Source: an uncultured Christensenellaceae bacterium
Lineage (GTDB): Bacteria; Bacillota; Clostridia; Christensenellales; UBA1242
DNA length: 64,000 bases
Assembly: GCA_910587225.1 (NCBI GenBank)
Contig: CAJULT010000001.1
Location: forward strand, 51,786 to 115,785
Reading direction: 5' to 3'
The notes beneath the pieces are model-generated. The model was given only the letters and a program-made list of their open reading frames with translations. It was not told the origin of the DNA and did not search any database. Each line of letters begins with the position of its first letter. Positions within the stretch are counted from its first letter, which is position 1. Both the position numbers and the translations under genes were made by a program. Below, in pieces: positions 1 through 7,770 of this stretch.

Positions 1-1
1 G

Positions 2-202
2 ACGGACGAGCGCTTGCATGAAAAGATTTCTATTGAGGACGCTATTAAAACACTTTCAAAGAGGGAAAAAGAAATTCTTCTAATGCGCTACTATATAGGT
101 AAAACGCAAATGGAAGTGAGCGAGGAAATAGGTATAAGTCAGGCGCAGGTATCTAGGCTTGAAAAAAATGCGCTTTCATCAATTAAACAATTTTTAGAGT
201 AA
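2..202 (+). CDS. sigG: RNA polymerase sporulation sigma factor SigG, C-terminal end (partial)
   Basis: The gene enters from the left edge; only the last 66 codons are visible and its start lies outside the window. The sequence holds sigma region 4: REKEILLMRYY, then the helix-turn-helix GISQAQVSRLEK that contacts the -35 element. The GKTQMEVSEEIGISQAQVSRLEK-type ending is the pattern of SigG, which drives late forespore genes; SigF is close in sequence. The following ylmC and nrdR genes match the usual clostridial neighbourhood of sigG, which favours SigG. Family assignment is firm; SigG over SigF is an inference from motif and context. Confidence 0.85.
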   Translation, partial: TDERLHEKISIEDAIKTLSKREKEILLMRYYIGKTQMEVSEEIGISQAQVSRLEKNALSSIKQFLE

Positions 203-241
203 AGAGTAATTTTTTAGTGGCTTTTCGCATAACTATGCTAT

Positions 242-523
242 GTGGAAACTTCATTTTTGGAATTACGTTGTAAAGAGGTTGTTAATGTCCTAGACGGGCG
301 AAGGCTTGGGCATATTGTAGATATGGTGCTGGATTTGCCGTCAGGGCAGATGTTGGGTTTTGTAGTGCCGGGTGAAAAGACATTTTGGAATGTGTTTAAA
401 GGCGGCTCACAGCTTTTTATTCCTTTTGGATGCATTGTAAAAATAGGGGAAGATACAATCTTAGTGCAGCTGGGCGGGCAAGCACCAAATCCGTATATCT
501 TGTCTAACGACAATAAAAAATGA
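242..523 (+). CDS. ylmC: YlmC/YmxH family PRC-barrel sporulation protein
   Basis: A 93-aa protein with a single PRC-barrel-like fold (EVVNVLDGRRLGHIVDMVLD, then GQMLGFVVPG). Members of the YlmC/YmxH family lie next to sigG in many spore formers; their biochemical role is not known. The start used is GTG at 242, 39 nt after sigG. No good ribosome binding site precedes it. A GCATA-AC-TATGC inverted repeat lies just upstream and may be part of a promoter. The stop codon lies within the stem of the terminator that follows. Confidence 0.85.
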   Translation: METSFLELRCKEVVNVLDGRRLGHIVDMVLDLPSGQMLGFVVPGEKTFWNVFKGGSQLFIPFGCIVKIGEDTILVQLGGQAPNPYILSNDNKK

Positions 524-542
524 CGCTTGGGCGTCATTTTTT
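515..542 (+). terminator. Rho-independent terminator after ylmC
   Basis: The stem AAAAAATGACGC / GCGTCATTTTTT is perfect with a TTGG loop and is followed by T. It overlaps the ylmC stop codon. A near copy is found at 922-950. Confidence 0.85.
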
Positions 543-581
543 AGTGAATAGTGAAAAAGTGAAAGAGTGAAAAAGTTAAGG
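515..581. repeat. Direct repeat copy A: terminator plus (A/G)TGAAA-rich tail
   Basis: About 67 bp, aligning with 922-990 over its whole length at roughly 80% by eye. Each copy is a terminator hairpin followed by a run of short repeats built on RTGAAA and ending in TTAAGG. The two copies flank the small minus-strand gene 597-833. Confidence 0.7.
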
Positions 582-596
582 ACAGCCGTTGGCTGT

Positions 597-833
597 TTAA
601 ATTTCGGGACATATCAATTCGAGTATGTACTTGATAACTTGCTTTTGATTTTCAATCATAAAATCAAAGTCCAAAAAATCATAATCATGTAATGCGTGAC
701 GCTGTTCTTTATTCAACATATTACATAATTTTGAAAAACTTTTCTCTCGTTCGCTTAAACCTTCGCTATCTTTCACATATCGTTCTTCATACGCTCGAAA
801 TAATAGTTCAGTCACTACATCTTTATTTTCCAT
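597..833 (-). CDS. Small hypothetical protein (78 aa)
   Basis: I do not recognise this protein. The ATG at 833 is chosen because a strong site (AAAGGAGGTGATAAA) sits just before it; an upstream in-frame extension has no such site. The product is charged, probably helical and cytosolic, with a cluster of acidic and aromatic residues (HDYDFLDFDFMIE) and no signal peptide. It stands alone on the minus strand between ylmC and nrdR, flanked by the direct repeats at 515-581 and 922-990, which suggests it was inserted or duplicated into this gap. Confidence 0.6.
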   Translation of the reverse strand: MENKDVVTELLFRAYEERYVKDSEGLSEREKSFSKLCNMLNKEQRHALHDYDFLDFDFMIENQKQVIKYILELICPEI

Positions 834-921
834 TTTATCACCTCCTTTGTTTGCATTATACATTTGTTTTTGAAGAAAAAAGCCGATATTCGTTATAAAG
901 TATGAAAAATTTTTAGAAAAG

Positions 922-990
922 AAAAAATGGCGCGTGGGCGTCATTTTTTTAATGAATAAATGAAAGAATGAAACAATGAATAAATTAAGG
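922..990. repeat. Direct repeat copy B: terminator plus (A/G)TGAAA-rich tail
   Basis: Partner of 515-581. It carries the same hairpin (AAAAAATGGCGC / GCGTCATTTTTT) and the same ATGAAA-type tail ending in TTAAGG. Between 991 and 1036 there are two more short hairpins (CGCCT/AGGCG and AGAC/GTCT) leading into the nrdR 3' end. Confidence 0.7.
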
Positions 991-1036
991 TCGGGAAACG
1001 CCTAAAAACAGGCGAAGCTTAATAAAAGACGAAGTC

Positions 1037-1480
1037 TTACATTTCTTCGAGGAGTTTTTTGAAAGAGGTTATATCTTTGAATTGACGATAAACAGAGGCA
1101 AAGCGAACATATGCCACTTCGTCAAGGTCTTTAAGCGCGTTCATAACCATTTCGCCGATTTCATTTGAACGGATTTCCTGTTGCAATTTATTTTGAAGGT
1201 TTTTCTCAATCTCCATTGCCACAGTTTCGATTTGGCTAAGGCTTACTGGTCTTTTTTCACATGCTTTAATCATGCCGCCGATGATTTTGTTGCGGTCAAA
1301 TGGTTGGCGCGCACCATCTGTTTTAACCACTAAGATAGGGGTGGTTTCAACTGTTTCATAAGTTGTAAAGCGGCGTCCGCAATGCAGACATTCGCGACGT
1401 CTTCTAATTGAATTGGTTTCGTCTGTGCTGCGAGAGTCCAGCACTTTACTTTCTTCACATCCACAATAAATACATTTCAT
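1037..1480 (-). CDS. nrdR: Transcriptional regulator NrdR
   Basis: NrdR senses ATP/dATP and represses ribonucleotide reductase genes. The 147-aa length is typical. A zinc ribbon (Cys3, Cys6, Cys31, Cys34) with the basic stretch RRRREC between the pairs is followed by an ATP-cone domain ([20 protein letters not shown]). The ATG at 1480 has AAGGAG upstream; a longer reading frame to 1561 lacks one. No reductase gene or NrdR box was found in the window, so its targets lie elsewhere. It is transcribed divergently from feoA. Confidence 0.95.
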   Translation of the reverse strand: MKCIYCGCEESKVLDSRSTDETNSIRRRRECLHCGRRFTTYETVETTPILVVKTDGARQPFDRNKIIGGMIKACEKRPVSLSQIETVAMEIEKNLQNKLQQEIRSNEIGEMVMNALKDLDEVAYVRFASVYRQFKDITSFKKLLEEM

Positions 1481-1583
1481 AGGTTTTCTCCTTATAGCGT
1501 CATTATAACAAAAAAAAATTACTTTTCCAAGCAATTTTTTATCTTTTGTCATGATAAACAAATCTTGTCCATATTTTTATATC

Positions 1584-1814
1584 ATGAAAAACCTATTAGA
1601 TTGTAAGTTTAATCGTGAATATGTTGTCAAGGACATTGACAAAAATTTGCCGCTAAAAGTAAGAAGGCGGCTACTCGAACTGGGCTTTACAAATGGAACT
1701 CTGGTTACGCTTGTGCGTTCAAGTAGTCTTAAAAAGGCGTACCTTATAACGCTGCGCGGTTACACACTTTCTTTGAGGGCGGATCTTGCTAGGGCGGTGA
1801 TTATAGATGATTAA
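1584..1814 (+). CDS. feoA: Ferrous iron transport protein A (FeoA)
   Basis: A 76-aa cytosolic SH3-like protein that supports FeoB. The family pattern is visible: LPLKVRRRLLELGFTNGT followed by short beta strands to the end. The ATG at 1584 gives the usual FeoA N-terminus; an in-frame ATG at 1551 is possible. Neither has a clear ribosome binding site. Its end overlaps the feoB start by 8 nt, so the two are translationally coupled. No convincing Fur box was recognised in the short gap to nrdR. Confidence 0.9.
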   Translation: MKNLLDCKFNREYVVKDIDKNLPLKVRRRLLELGFTNGTLVTLVRSSSLKKAYLITLRGYTLSLRADLARAVIIDD

Positions 1815-3897
1815 AGTAAATTTAGTTGGAAATCCTAACACTGGAAAAACCACTCTATTTAATCTGCTTACCGGCGCACATGAGCATGTAGGCAACTGGC
1901 ATGGAGTGACGGTAGAGGAAAAGGTTTCTCGTTACAAATTCAAAAACGAGGAGATTGAGCTTTGTGACCTTCCCGGACTTTATTCACTGACGCCGCTAAG
2001 CTATGAGGAAGAAGTCGCCGCAGATTTCATTTTAAAAAATCCCGATAGGCTTATTGTCAACATCTGCGACCAGAGCAATTTGCAGCGGAATTTATACCTT
2101 ACCCTTTCTCTTTTGGAAAGGGGGTGCAAGGTTATCTTGGCGGTAAATCAAATTGAAAAAAGACCGCTATGCAAAATTGACTATGGGAAACTTTCTCAGC
2201 TTTTAGGCATTCCTGTTGTTGCAATCAACGCAGAGCGAAAGGAGGACGGGGAAAAGCTTAACCAAAAGATTTTGGGGTTTAAAGGGGGAACGAAATATAA
2301 TCTTCCCTATCTTAACAAACTCCACCTTAATGAAATTCCAAAAGTTTCGGATGAGGCGAGTGATTTTTATAAAATAAAGCTACTCGAAGGGGATGAAAAG
2401 ATTTGCGCTAAGTTTTCATCAAGTATTGCTCCGCAACCTGAAAAGGTGGCAGATGCTAGGTATGACTATATCGATCAAATTATGAAGCTTGTCAGCGGCA
2501 AGCGGGAGCGGGTTTACGGACAAAGTAAGTTTGATAAAATTCTTATGAACAGGTTTTTGGCATTTCCTATCTTTTTAGGGATGCTTGCACTAGTATTTTA
2601 TTTAACCTTCTTTTCTTTTGGGGCGTGGCTTAGTGACCTGATGAGCTGGCTGCTTGAAACATGCATTGGACAGCCGATATTAAATCTTTTAACTTCTCAT
2701 CTGGGGCAGTCAAGTTGGGTTTGCGGACTTTTTGAAACGGCGGTTATTGGCGGGGTGGGTTCAATTCTCAGTTTCCTGCCGCAAGTGGCGCTTCTGTTTT
2801 TCTTCCTTTCAATACTAGAAGATAGTGGTTATCTTGCCCGTGTCGCTTTCGCGATTGAAGATATACTTGGCAAGGTTGGGCTTTCAGGAAAGAGTGTCTA
2901 TACACTTTTAATGGGGTTTGGCTGCTCGACAACTGCGGTACTTACCGCTCGTAACATGGAAGACAAGAATGCCAAAATAAAAACTGGACTTTTGACGCCG
3001 TATATGAGTTGCAGTGCAAAGTTTCCTATTTACTCTGTGCTAGGTGGGGCGTTCTTCGGTGCGAGCAATATTCTAGTTATTTTAGGGTTATATCTTTTAG
3101 GCGTTGTAGTCGCGCTTATTATCAGCTTAATTTTTGAAAAGACGGTTTTAAAGAGCAAAGAGCAGAACTTTATTCTTGAATTTCCTCCATATCATGCAAT
3201 GAGTGCAAAGCGTGTGGCGAGAGTTTTATTTGACAATGTTAAGTCCTTTGTATTGCGAGTAGGCTCGCTGATTGTAGCCATGAATGTTATAGTTTGGGTG
3301 CTTGGCAATTTTACTTTTACCTTTAAATACATTCCGTCAAGTGGTGGAGTGAGCATACTTGAAACTTTGGGAAAAATATTTGCGCCTATATTTATTCCGC
3401 TTGGTTTTGGCAGCTGGGCGCCAGTATCTGCCTTGCTTGCTGGGCTGGTTGCAAAAGAGGTTATCATATCTTCCCTTGCTATGTTTAACGGAGCAAGCGA
3501 TGCGGGAGCGGGAGCTATTGCAAATTCCTTTCACGACCCGGCAAGCGCCGCCTATTTTGCGTCGGGTGCGAGCGTAATAAGCTATCTTGTTTTCTGCCTT
3601 TTATACTTTCCTTGTCTTGCAACCACATCTGTTCTTTCAAAAGAGATAGGCAGAAAGTGGACGGCTATTGGAATTATAGTCGAGCTTATCGTTGCATATA
3701 TCACCGCATGGGTGGTTTATACGCTTGCTCGCACTATTGAAAGTTTTGGAGCGATGAAAGTGCTATTAACGCTTTTAGGGATTTTCGTGATAATCCTTTC
3801 AGTTATTTTTGTGTGGAGGCGTCTTAAAAAGAAAAAAGCTTGTCCTTTTTCGTCAAAATGTAAGAAAAATTGCGCGAAAGCCAAAAAAGAAAAATAA
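1807..3897 (+). CDS. feoB: Ferrous iron transporter FeoB
   Basis: An inner-membrane Fe(II) transporter, 696 aa. The N-terminal G domain has G1 (GNPNTGKTTLF, residues 8-18) and G3 (DLPGLYS). The position normally occupied by NxxD reads NQIE, an Asp-to-Glu change in the guanine-specificity motif. The C-terminal half has the FeoB membrane segments with the two Gate motifs, including GCSTTAVLTARNME. The protein ends in a lysine- and cysteine-rich tail (CPFSSKCKKNCAKAKK), as seen in FeoB proteins that lack a separate FeoC. Confidence 0.95.
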   Translation: MIKVNLVGNPNTGKTTLFNLLTGAHEHVGNWHGVTVEEKVSRYKFKNEEIELCDLPGLYSLTPLSYEEEVAADFILKNPDRLIVNICDQSNLQRNLYLTLSLLERGCKVILAVNQIEKRPLCKIDYGKLSQLLGIPVVAINAERKEDGEKLNQKILGFKGGTKYNLPYLNKLHLNEIPKVSDEASDFYKIKLLEGDEKICAKFSSSIAPQPEKVADARYDYIDQIMKLVSGKRERVYGQSKFDKILMNRFLAFPIFLGMLALVFYLTFFSFGAWLSDLMSWLLETCIGQPILNLLTSHLGQSSWVCGLFETAVIGGVGSILSFLPQVALLFFFLSILEDSGYLARVAFAIEDILGKVGLSGKSVYTLLMGFGCSTTAVLTARNMEDKNAKIKTGLLTPYMSCSAKFPIYSVLGGAFFGASNILVILGLYLLGVVVALIISLIFEKTVLKSKEQNFILEFPPYHAMSAKRVARVLFDNVKSFVLRVGSLIVAMNVIVWVLGNFTFTFKYIPSSGGVSILETLGKIFAPIFIPLGFGSWAPVSALLAGLVAKEVIISSLAMFNGASDAGAGAIANSFHDPASAAYFASGASVISYLVFCLLYFPCLATTSVLSKEIGRKWTAIGIIVELIVAYITAWVVYTLARTIESFGAMKVLLTLLGIFVIILSVIFVWRRLKKKKACPFSSKCKKNCAKAKKEK

Positions 3898-3940
3898 ATT
3901 AAGGTTTTTCAATTGTAATTAAAAGCAAAATGTGTTAATC

Positions 3941-3946
3941 TATAAC
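3941..3946 (+). promoter_or_regulatory. Putative -10 box 5 nt before the der ATG (leaderless candidate)
   Basis: TATAAC is followed by TAGAT and then the ATG of der at 3952. There is no Shine-Dalgarno sequence in the 20 nt before the start and no strong -35 hexamer. The same arrangement recurs before tlyA, comEC and pcrA. Confidence 0.5.
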
Positions 3947-3951
3947 TAGAT

Positions 3952-5265
3952 ATGTACAGACCTATTGTCGCAGTTGTTGGTCGTCCTAATGTTGGCAAAA
4001 GCACCTTCTTTAACAAAATCTGCGGAAAGCGAATCAGTATTGTAGATGACACGCCGGGCGTTACGCGCGACCGCATTTATGCTGACGCAAGTTGGGCGGG
4101 AAAGGATTTTACACTTATTGATACTGGTGGGCTTGACCCGAAAAGTGAAGATATTTTCCAAAGTGAAATTAAGTTTCAAGCCGAAGAAGCCATTAAAGCA
4201 AGCGATGTAATTGTATTTTTGGTGGACGGCAGAGCTGGCGTTACTGCAAGTGATGAAGAGGTTGCTAATCTCTTAAAGCGCTCCAAAACGCCGGTAGTTT
4301 TAGTTGTAAACAAACTTGATAATTTTGAAGTTGAAAACACTTATGAGTTTTATAGTTTAGGGCTTGGCGAGCCTATGCCTCTTTCCTGCATGCAAAGTAA
4401 GGGAATTGGTGACGTGCTAGATGCGATTATTTCTCGCTTTCCAAAAAGACAGCAAGGGGAAGAGGAAACAGGTGCAACTAAGGTTGCGATTGTTGGTCGT
4501 CCTAATGTTGGCAAATCAAGTCTTGTAAACAGGCTTTTGGGGCAAAACAGAGTTGTGGTAAGTAGCGTTGAGGGAACAACACGTGATGCAGTACTCGTTC
4601 CTTTCAAGGCGCATGGGAAGGACTATGCGCTCGTTGACACGGCGGGACTGCGTAGAAAGCGTGGTGTTGAGAACCAGTCTATTGAAGGTTACAGCGTTCT
4701 TCGCACCATGAGCGCGATTGAAGAGGCAGATGTAGCCATGATTGTCTTTGACGCGAGTGAGGGCAGGCTTACTGAGCAGGATGTACGAATTGCAGGTTAT
4801 GTGCATGAAGCGGGCAAGCCAAGTGTTATTGTGGTTAACAAGTGGGACCAAAAGAAGATGACCAAAGATGAATACAAAGCTATGCTTGATCGCGAGCTTG
4901 CTTTTATGGACTACTATGAGGCAATATTTGTTTCGGCGCTGACTGGTGCAAGTGTGGGACAGATTATGGAGAAAGTCGAGATGTCGGTAGAAAATAGCCG
5001 CAAGCGCATTACCACTGGGCTTTTAAATGACCTACTTCATGATGCTATTCTCAATTTTGAGCCGCCAGCACATGCGGGCAGACGAGCTAAAATTCAGTAT
5101 ATTACTGAGGCGGATATTTGTCCTCCAACTTTTGTGCTTTTTGTAAATGATCCGAAACTTATTAATGTTTCATACATACGTTATCTTGAAAACAGATTTC
5201 GCGAAAAGGTGGATTTTAGAGGAACACCTATAAAAATCCTAATAAAAGGTAGGGGGGAAGAATGA
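3952..5265 (+). CDS. der: Ribosome-associated GTPase Der (EngA)
   Basis: A double-GTPase needed for maturation of the large ribosomal subunit; 437 aa, the usual length. Two G domains are seen, each beginning with GRPNVGKS (residues ~9 and ~180) and each with a DT(A/G)GL switch II and NKxD (NKLD, NKWD). The C-terminal KH-like domain ends at IKGRGEE. The stop overlaps the plsY ATG (ATGA), so the pair forms an operon. No ribosome binding site precedes the start. Confidence 0.97.
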   Translation: MYRPIVAVVGRPNVGKSTFFNKICGKRISIVDDTPGVTRDRIYADASWAGKDFTLIDTGGLDPKSEDIFQSEIKFQAEEAIKASDVIVFLVDGRAGVTASDEEVANLLKRSKTPVVLVVNKLDNFEVENTYEFYSLGLGEPMPLSCMQSKGIGDVLDAIISRFPKRQQGEEETGATKVAIVGRPNVGKSSLVNRLLGQNRVVVSSVEGTTRDAVLVPFKAHGKDYALVDTAGLRRKRGVENQSIEGYSVLRTMSAIEEADVAMIVFDASEGRLTEQDVRIAGYVHEAGKPSVIVVNKWDQKKMTKDEYKAMLDRELAFMDYYEAIFVSALTGASVGQIMEKVEMSVENSRKRITTGLLNDLLHDAILNFEPPAHAGRRAKIQYITEADICPPTFVLFVNDPKLINVSYIRYLENRFREKVDFRGTPIKILIKGRGEE

Positions 5266-6014
5266 TTAAAGTTTTAATTTTTACTGCAATTGCAATCGTA
5301 TCCTATCTTGTAGGGAATATTAACTTTGCGAAAATAATCTCTTGGCACAGACATAGAAAAGATATTACAAAGCTTGGTAGTGGCAATCCCGGAACAATGA
5401 ACATGATGCGTAACTTTGGTTTGGGCGTGGCGCTTGTTACCGTACTTTTGGAGTTTGCTAAGACCATTCTTTGCTGCGTGGTAAGTGGTCTTATCATGAA
5501 AGGGGATGGACTTTATAACTTCGCTTACTTTTTCGCGGGAGCGTTTGTAGTGCTCGGTTCGGTCTTTCCTATCGGTACGAAAGGTGGTAAAGGGCTTGCC
5601 TGCCTTGCGGGCGTATTTATGTGCAGTCCGCTTTGGTATGTAGGGCTTGGATTATTTGTACTTGGCTTTGTAGTTTTGTATTTTGTGGATTTCGCTTTTG
5701 TACCAACCCTTTCTTTCTGCATACTTATGACAATCGGGCTGACCATTTATTTCTCACTTGTGCGAGTAACATATTTCTGGGCAATAATAGTGATAATTTG
5801 GCTTTTGCTATTTCTTATTATTTTTCAGCATAGAGGCAATATTAAGCGCTTTATTCGCAAGGAAGAAAAGAAACTGGGCTTTCCTCAAATGGTGAAAAAG
5901 TTATTTAAAAAGCAAAAGGGCGTTGAGCAGATTGACGAGGATAAGGTAGACACTCCGCCAGAGGCAGAAATCGTAATTGACGAAAATGATAAAAATCAAA
6001 ATCAAAATTCTTAA
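5262..6014 (+). CDS. plsY: Acyl-phosphate:glycerol-3-phosphate acyltransferase PlsY
   Basis: Membrane enzyme that puts the first acyl chain on glycerol-3-phosphate. The diagnostic loop SGNPGTMNMMRNFG is at residues ~44-57, and a second conserved loop GTKGGKGLA at ~105. Several membrane helices fill the first ~195 residues. A hydrophilic, charged C-terminal extension of about 55 residues (KKLGFPQMVKKLFKKQK then an acidic tail) makes it longer than the usual ~200 aa. It is coupled to der by a 4-nt overlap and has a strong GGGGGGAAGA site. Confidence 0.93.
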   Translation: MIKVLIFTAIAIVSYLVGNINFAKIISWHRHRKDITKLGSGNPGTMNMMRNFGLGVALVTVLLEFAKTILCCVVSGLIMKGDGLYNFAYFFAGAFVVLGSVFPIGTKGGKGLACLAGVFMCSPLWYVGLGLFVLGFVVLYFVDFAFVPTLSFCILMTIGLTIYFSLVRVTYFWAIIVIIWLLLFLIIFQHRGNIKRFIRKEEKKLGFPQMVKKLFKKQKGVEQIDEDKVDTPPEAEIVIDENDKNQNQNS

Positions 6015-6032
6015 AATATAGCATAAAAACTA

Positions 6033-6068
6033 AACCTCCACCATAGATTAGTGTATCACGTGGAGGTT
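6033..6068 (+). promoter_or_regulatory. Hairpin enclosing the spoIVA ribosome binding site; possible SigE -10 in its loop
   Basis: AACCTCCAC (6033-6041) pairs perfectly with GTGGAGGTT (6060-6068), which contains the spoIVA Shine-Dalgarno sequence. The loop holds CATAGATT (6042-6049), close to the SigE-type -10 (CATAnnnT). If transcription starts about 6055, the 5' arm is absent and the site is free; readthrough from plsY would carry both arms and mask it. The pairing is seen directly; the regulatory role is inferred. Confidence 0.55.
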
Positions 6069-6073
6069 ATTTT

Positions 6074-7549
6074 ATGGAAAAATATGAAATCTATGATGAT
6101 ATTAAATCCAGAACAGGCGGCGATATATATGTCGGAGTGGTAGGCCCAGTACGCGTTGGAAAGTCTACCTTTATTACCGAATTTATGAAAAAGCTTGTTC
6201 TTCCAAATATCACCGAGAAAAATGCAAAAGAAAGAACTGTTGATGAGCTTCCTCAATCAGCAGACGGAAAAACTATCATGACTACTCAGCCGCATTTTGT
6301 GCCAAACGAGGCGGTAAAAATCAAGGTTGCTAACGCGGACATGAGAGTAAGAATGATTGACTGCGTTGGGTATCTTGTAAGCGGCGTTATGGGACATACC
6401 GAAAACGAGAAACCACGCCTTGTTAAAACTCCTTGGTCTGAAAAGGAAATGCCTTTTGAAGAGGCGGCGGAACTTGGCACTAAAAAGGTAATGCAGGAAC
6501 ATTCAACTGTTGGCCTTGTAGTGACAACTGACGGTAGCGTTACCGAGCTTGCAAGAGCAAACTATGTGGAAGCTGAGGAGAGAGTTGTAGCAGAAATGAA
6601 GGCGACAGGCAAACCATTTGTTATGGTGCTTAACACTAAAAACCCAAGCTCTGCTGAAACTAAGAAACTAGCAAATGGGCTTAGTGATAAGTACGATGTG
6701 CCAGTAGTTGCAGTTGACGCGCTTGACCTTAAAGAAGGGGATATTGACAAGATATTTGAAAAAATGCTTGGCGAGTTTCCTATTCAATCTATTCGCGTTA
6801 AAATGCCAGAGTGGCTTAGAGCGCTTTCTTATGATGATGAGATTATCACCGAAATTGCAAACGAAATGCGCAAAATGGGAAGCTCAATCACAAAGTTAAG
6901 TCAAATGGACAAAAATCAGTTGGCTTTTACCGAAAGTGCAGCGTTTGACCCTATCACTTTCTCTAATATTGAACTTGGCGAAGGTATCGTTAAATTCAAT
7001 GTAATACCAAAGGATGACTTATTCTATCGCGTGCTTAGCAAAGAGTGCGGTTATGAAATTAAAGATGACTACTGCCTTGTAAACTATATTAAAGAGCTTG
7101 CAATTGCTAAACTCGAATATGACAAAATTAAGTTTGCGCTTGACCAAGTTAAAGAAACTGGCTATGGCATTGTTGAGCCTCGTCGCGAAGAGTTTGTACT
7201 TGGTGAACCTGAAATTATCAAGCAGGGTAGCCGTTTCGGCGTTAAGCTTAAAGCGTCAGCACCATCTCTTCACATTATGCGTGTAGATGTTGATACTGAG
7301 GTTACTCCACTTGTGGGAACTGAAACTCAAAGCCAAGACCTTGCTAAAAATCTTATGGAACAGTTTGAGGCTAACCCTGAAACTATCTGGAACACAAATA
7401 TTCTCGGTCGCAGCCTAGACAGCCTTATCGGCGACAATATTGCGTCTAAGATAGTTATGATGCCTGTTGAGGCACAAAACAAGATGCGCAAAACTTTGGG
7501 CAGAATTATTAACGAGGGGAAAGGCGGAGTAATATGTATATTACTATGA
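6074..7549 (+). CDS. spoIVA: Stage IV sporulation protein A (SpoIVA)
   Basis: ATPase that polymerises on the forespore surface to form the coat basement layer; 491 aa, full length. The Walker A segment GPVRVGKSTF places the catalytic lysine at residue 30, as in Bacillus. The N-terminal GGDIYVGVVG and C-terminal GGVICILL match the family ends. In Bacillus, SpoIVA is recruited to the forespore membrane by SpoVM, whose gene lies 1.2 kb downstream here. Its ribosome binding site is within a hairpin (6033-6068). Confidence 0.97.
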   Translation: MEKYEIYDDIKSRTGGDIYVGVVGPVRVGKSTFITEFMKKLVLPNITEKNAKERTVDELPQSADGKTIMTTQPHFVPNEAVKIKVANADMRVRMIDCVGYLVSGVMGHTENEKPRLVKTPWSEKEMPFEEAAELGTKKVMQEHSTVGLVVTTDGSVTELARANYVEAEERVVAEMKATGKPFVMVLNTKNPSSAETKKLANGLSDKYDVPVVAVDALDLKEGDIDKIFEKMLGEFPIQSIRVKMPEWLRALSYDDEIITEIANEMRKMGSSITKLSQMDKNQLAFTESAAFDPITFSNIELGEGIVKFNVIPKDDLFYRVLSKECGYEIKDDYCLVNYIKELAIAKLEYDKIKFALDQVKETGYGIVEPRREEFVLGEPEIIKQGSRFGVKLKASAPSLHIMRVDVDTEVTPLVGTETQSQDLAKNLMEQFEANPETIWNTNILGRSLDSLIGDNIASKIVMMPVEAQNKMRKTLGRIINEGKGGVICILL

Positions 7550-7550
7550 T

Positions 7551-7732
7551 GCGGGCGGCAACTAGGATTTTTTAACGCCAGTACGCCTTGCGGCTAGTGG
7601 CTAAAATCCGTTTCCCCCACATGCCCCTTTTAGCCCCCTTGAAAATTTCGTACCGACAATTTTCTGGCGGGGAGAGGTGTTCAACAAATTTTATAGCCGC
7701 GCAAAGCGCTTCCCCTATAAAATTTATTGACT
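7551..7732 (+). ncRNA. Structured intergenic element, copy 1
   Basis: Non-coding, right after the spoIVA stop, and homologous to 32757-32938. P1: GGATTTT (7565-7571) with AAAATCC (7603-7609). P2: GAAAATT (7641-7647) with AATTTTC (7658-7664), extended by CCCC/GGGG. P3: AAATTTTATAG (7686-7696) with CTATAAAATTT (7715-7725), capped by GCGC-AAA-GCGC. GGCTAAAA (7599-7606) can instead pair with TTTTAGCC (7628-7635), competing with P1. P1, the base of P2, and P3 all show paired changes between the copies, so the RNA (or single-stranded DNA) fold appears selected. The family was not recognised; orientation is uncertain. Confidence 0.7.
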
Positions 7733-7743
7733 TAATAAAAAAT

Positions 7744-7770
7744 AAAAGCAGCCATGAGGCTGCTTTTTTA
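7744..7770. terminator. Bidirectional terminator
   Basis: AAAAGCAGCC / GGCTGCTTTT with an ATGA loop, A-run before and T-run after. It serves spoIVA plus the element on the plus strand and the small gene 7768-7914 on the minus strand. Confidence 0.8.
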
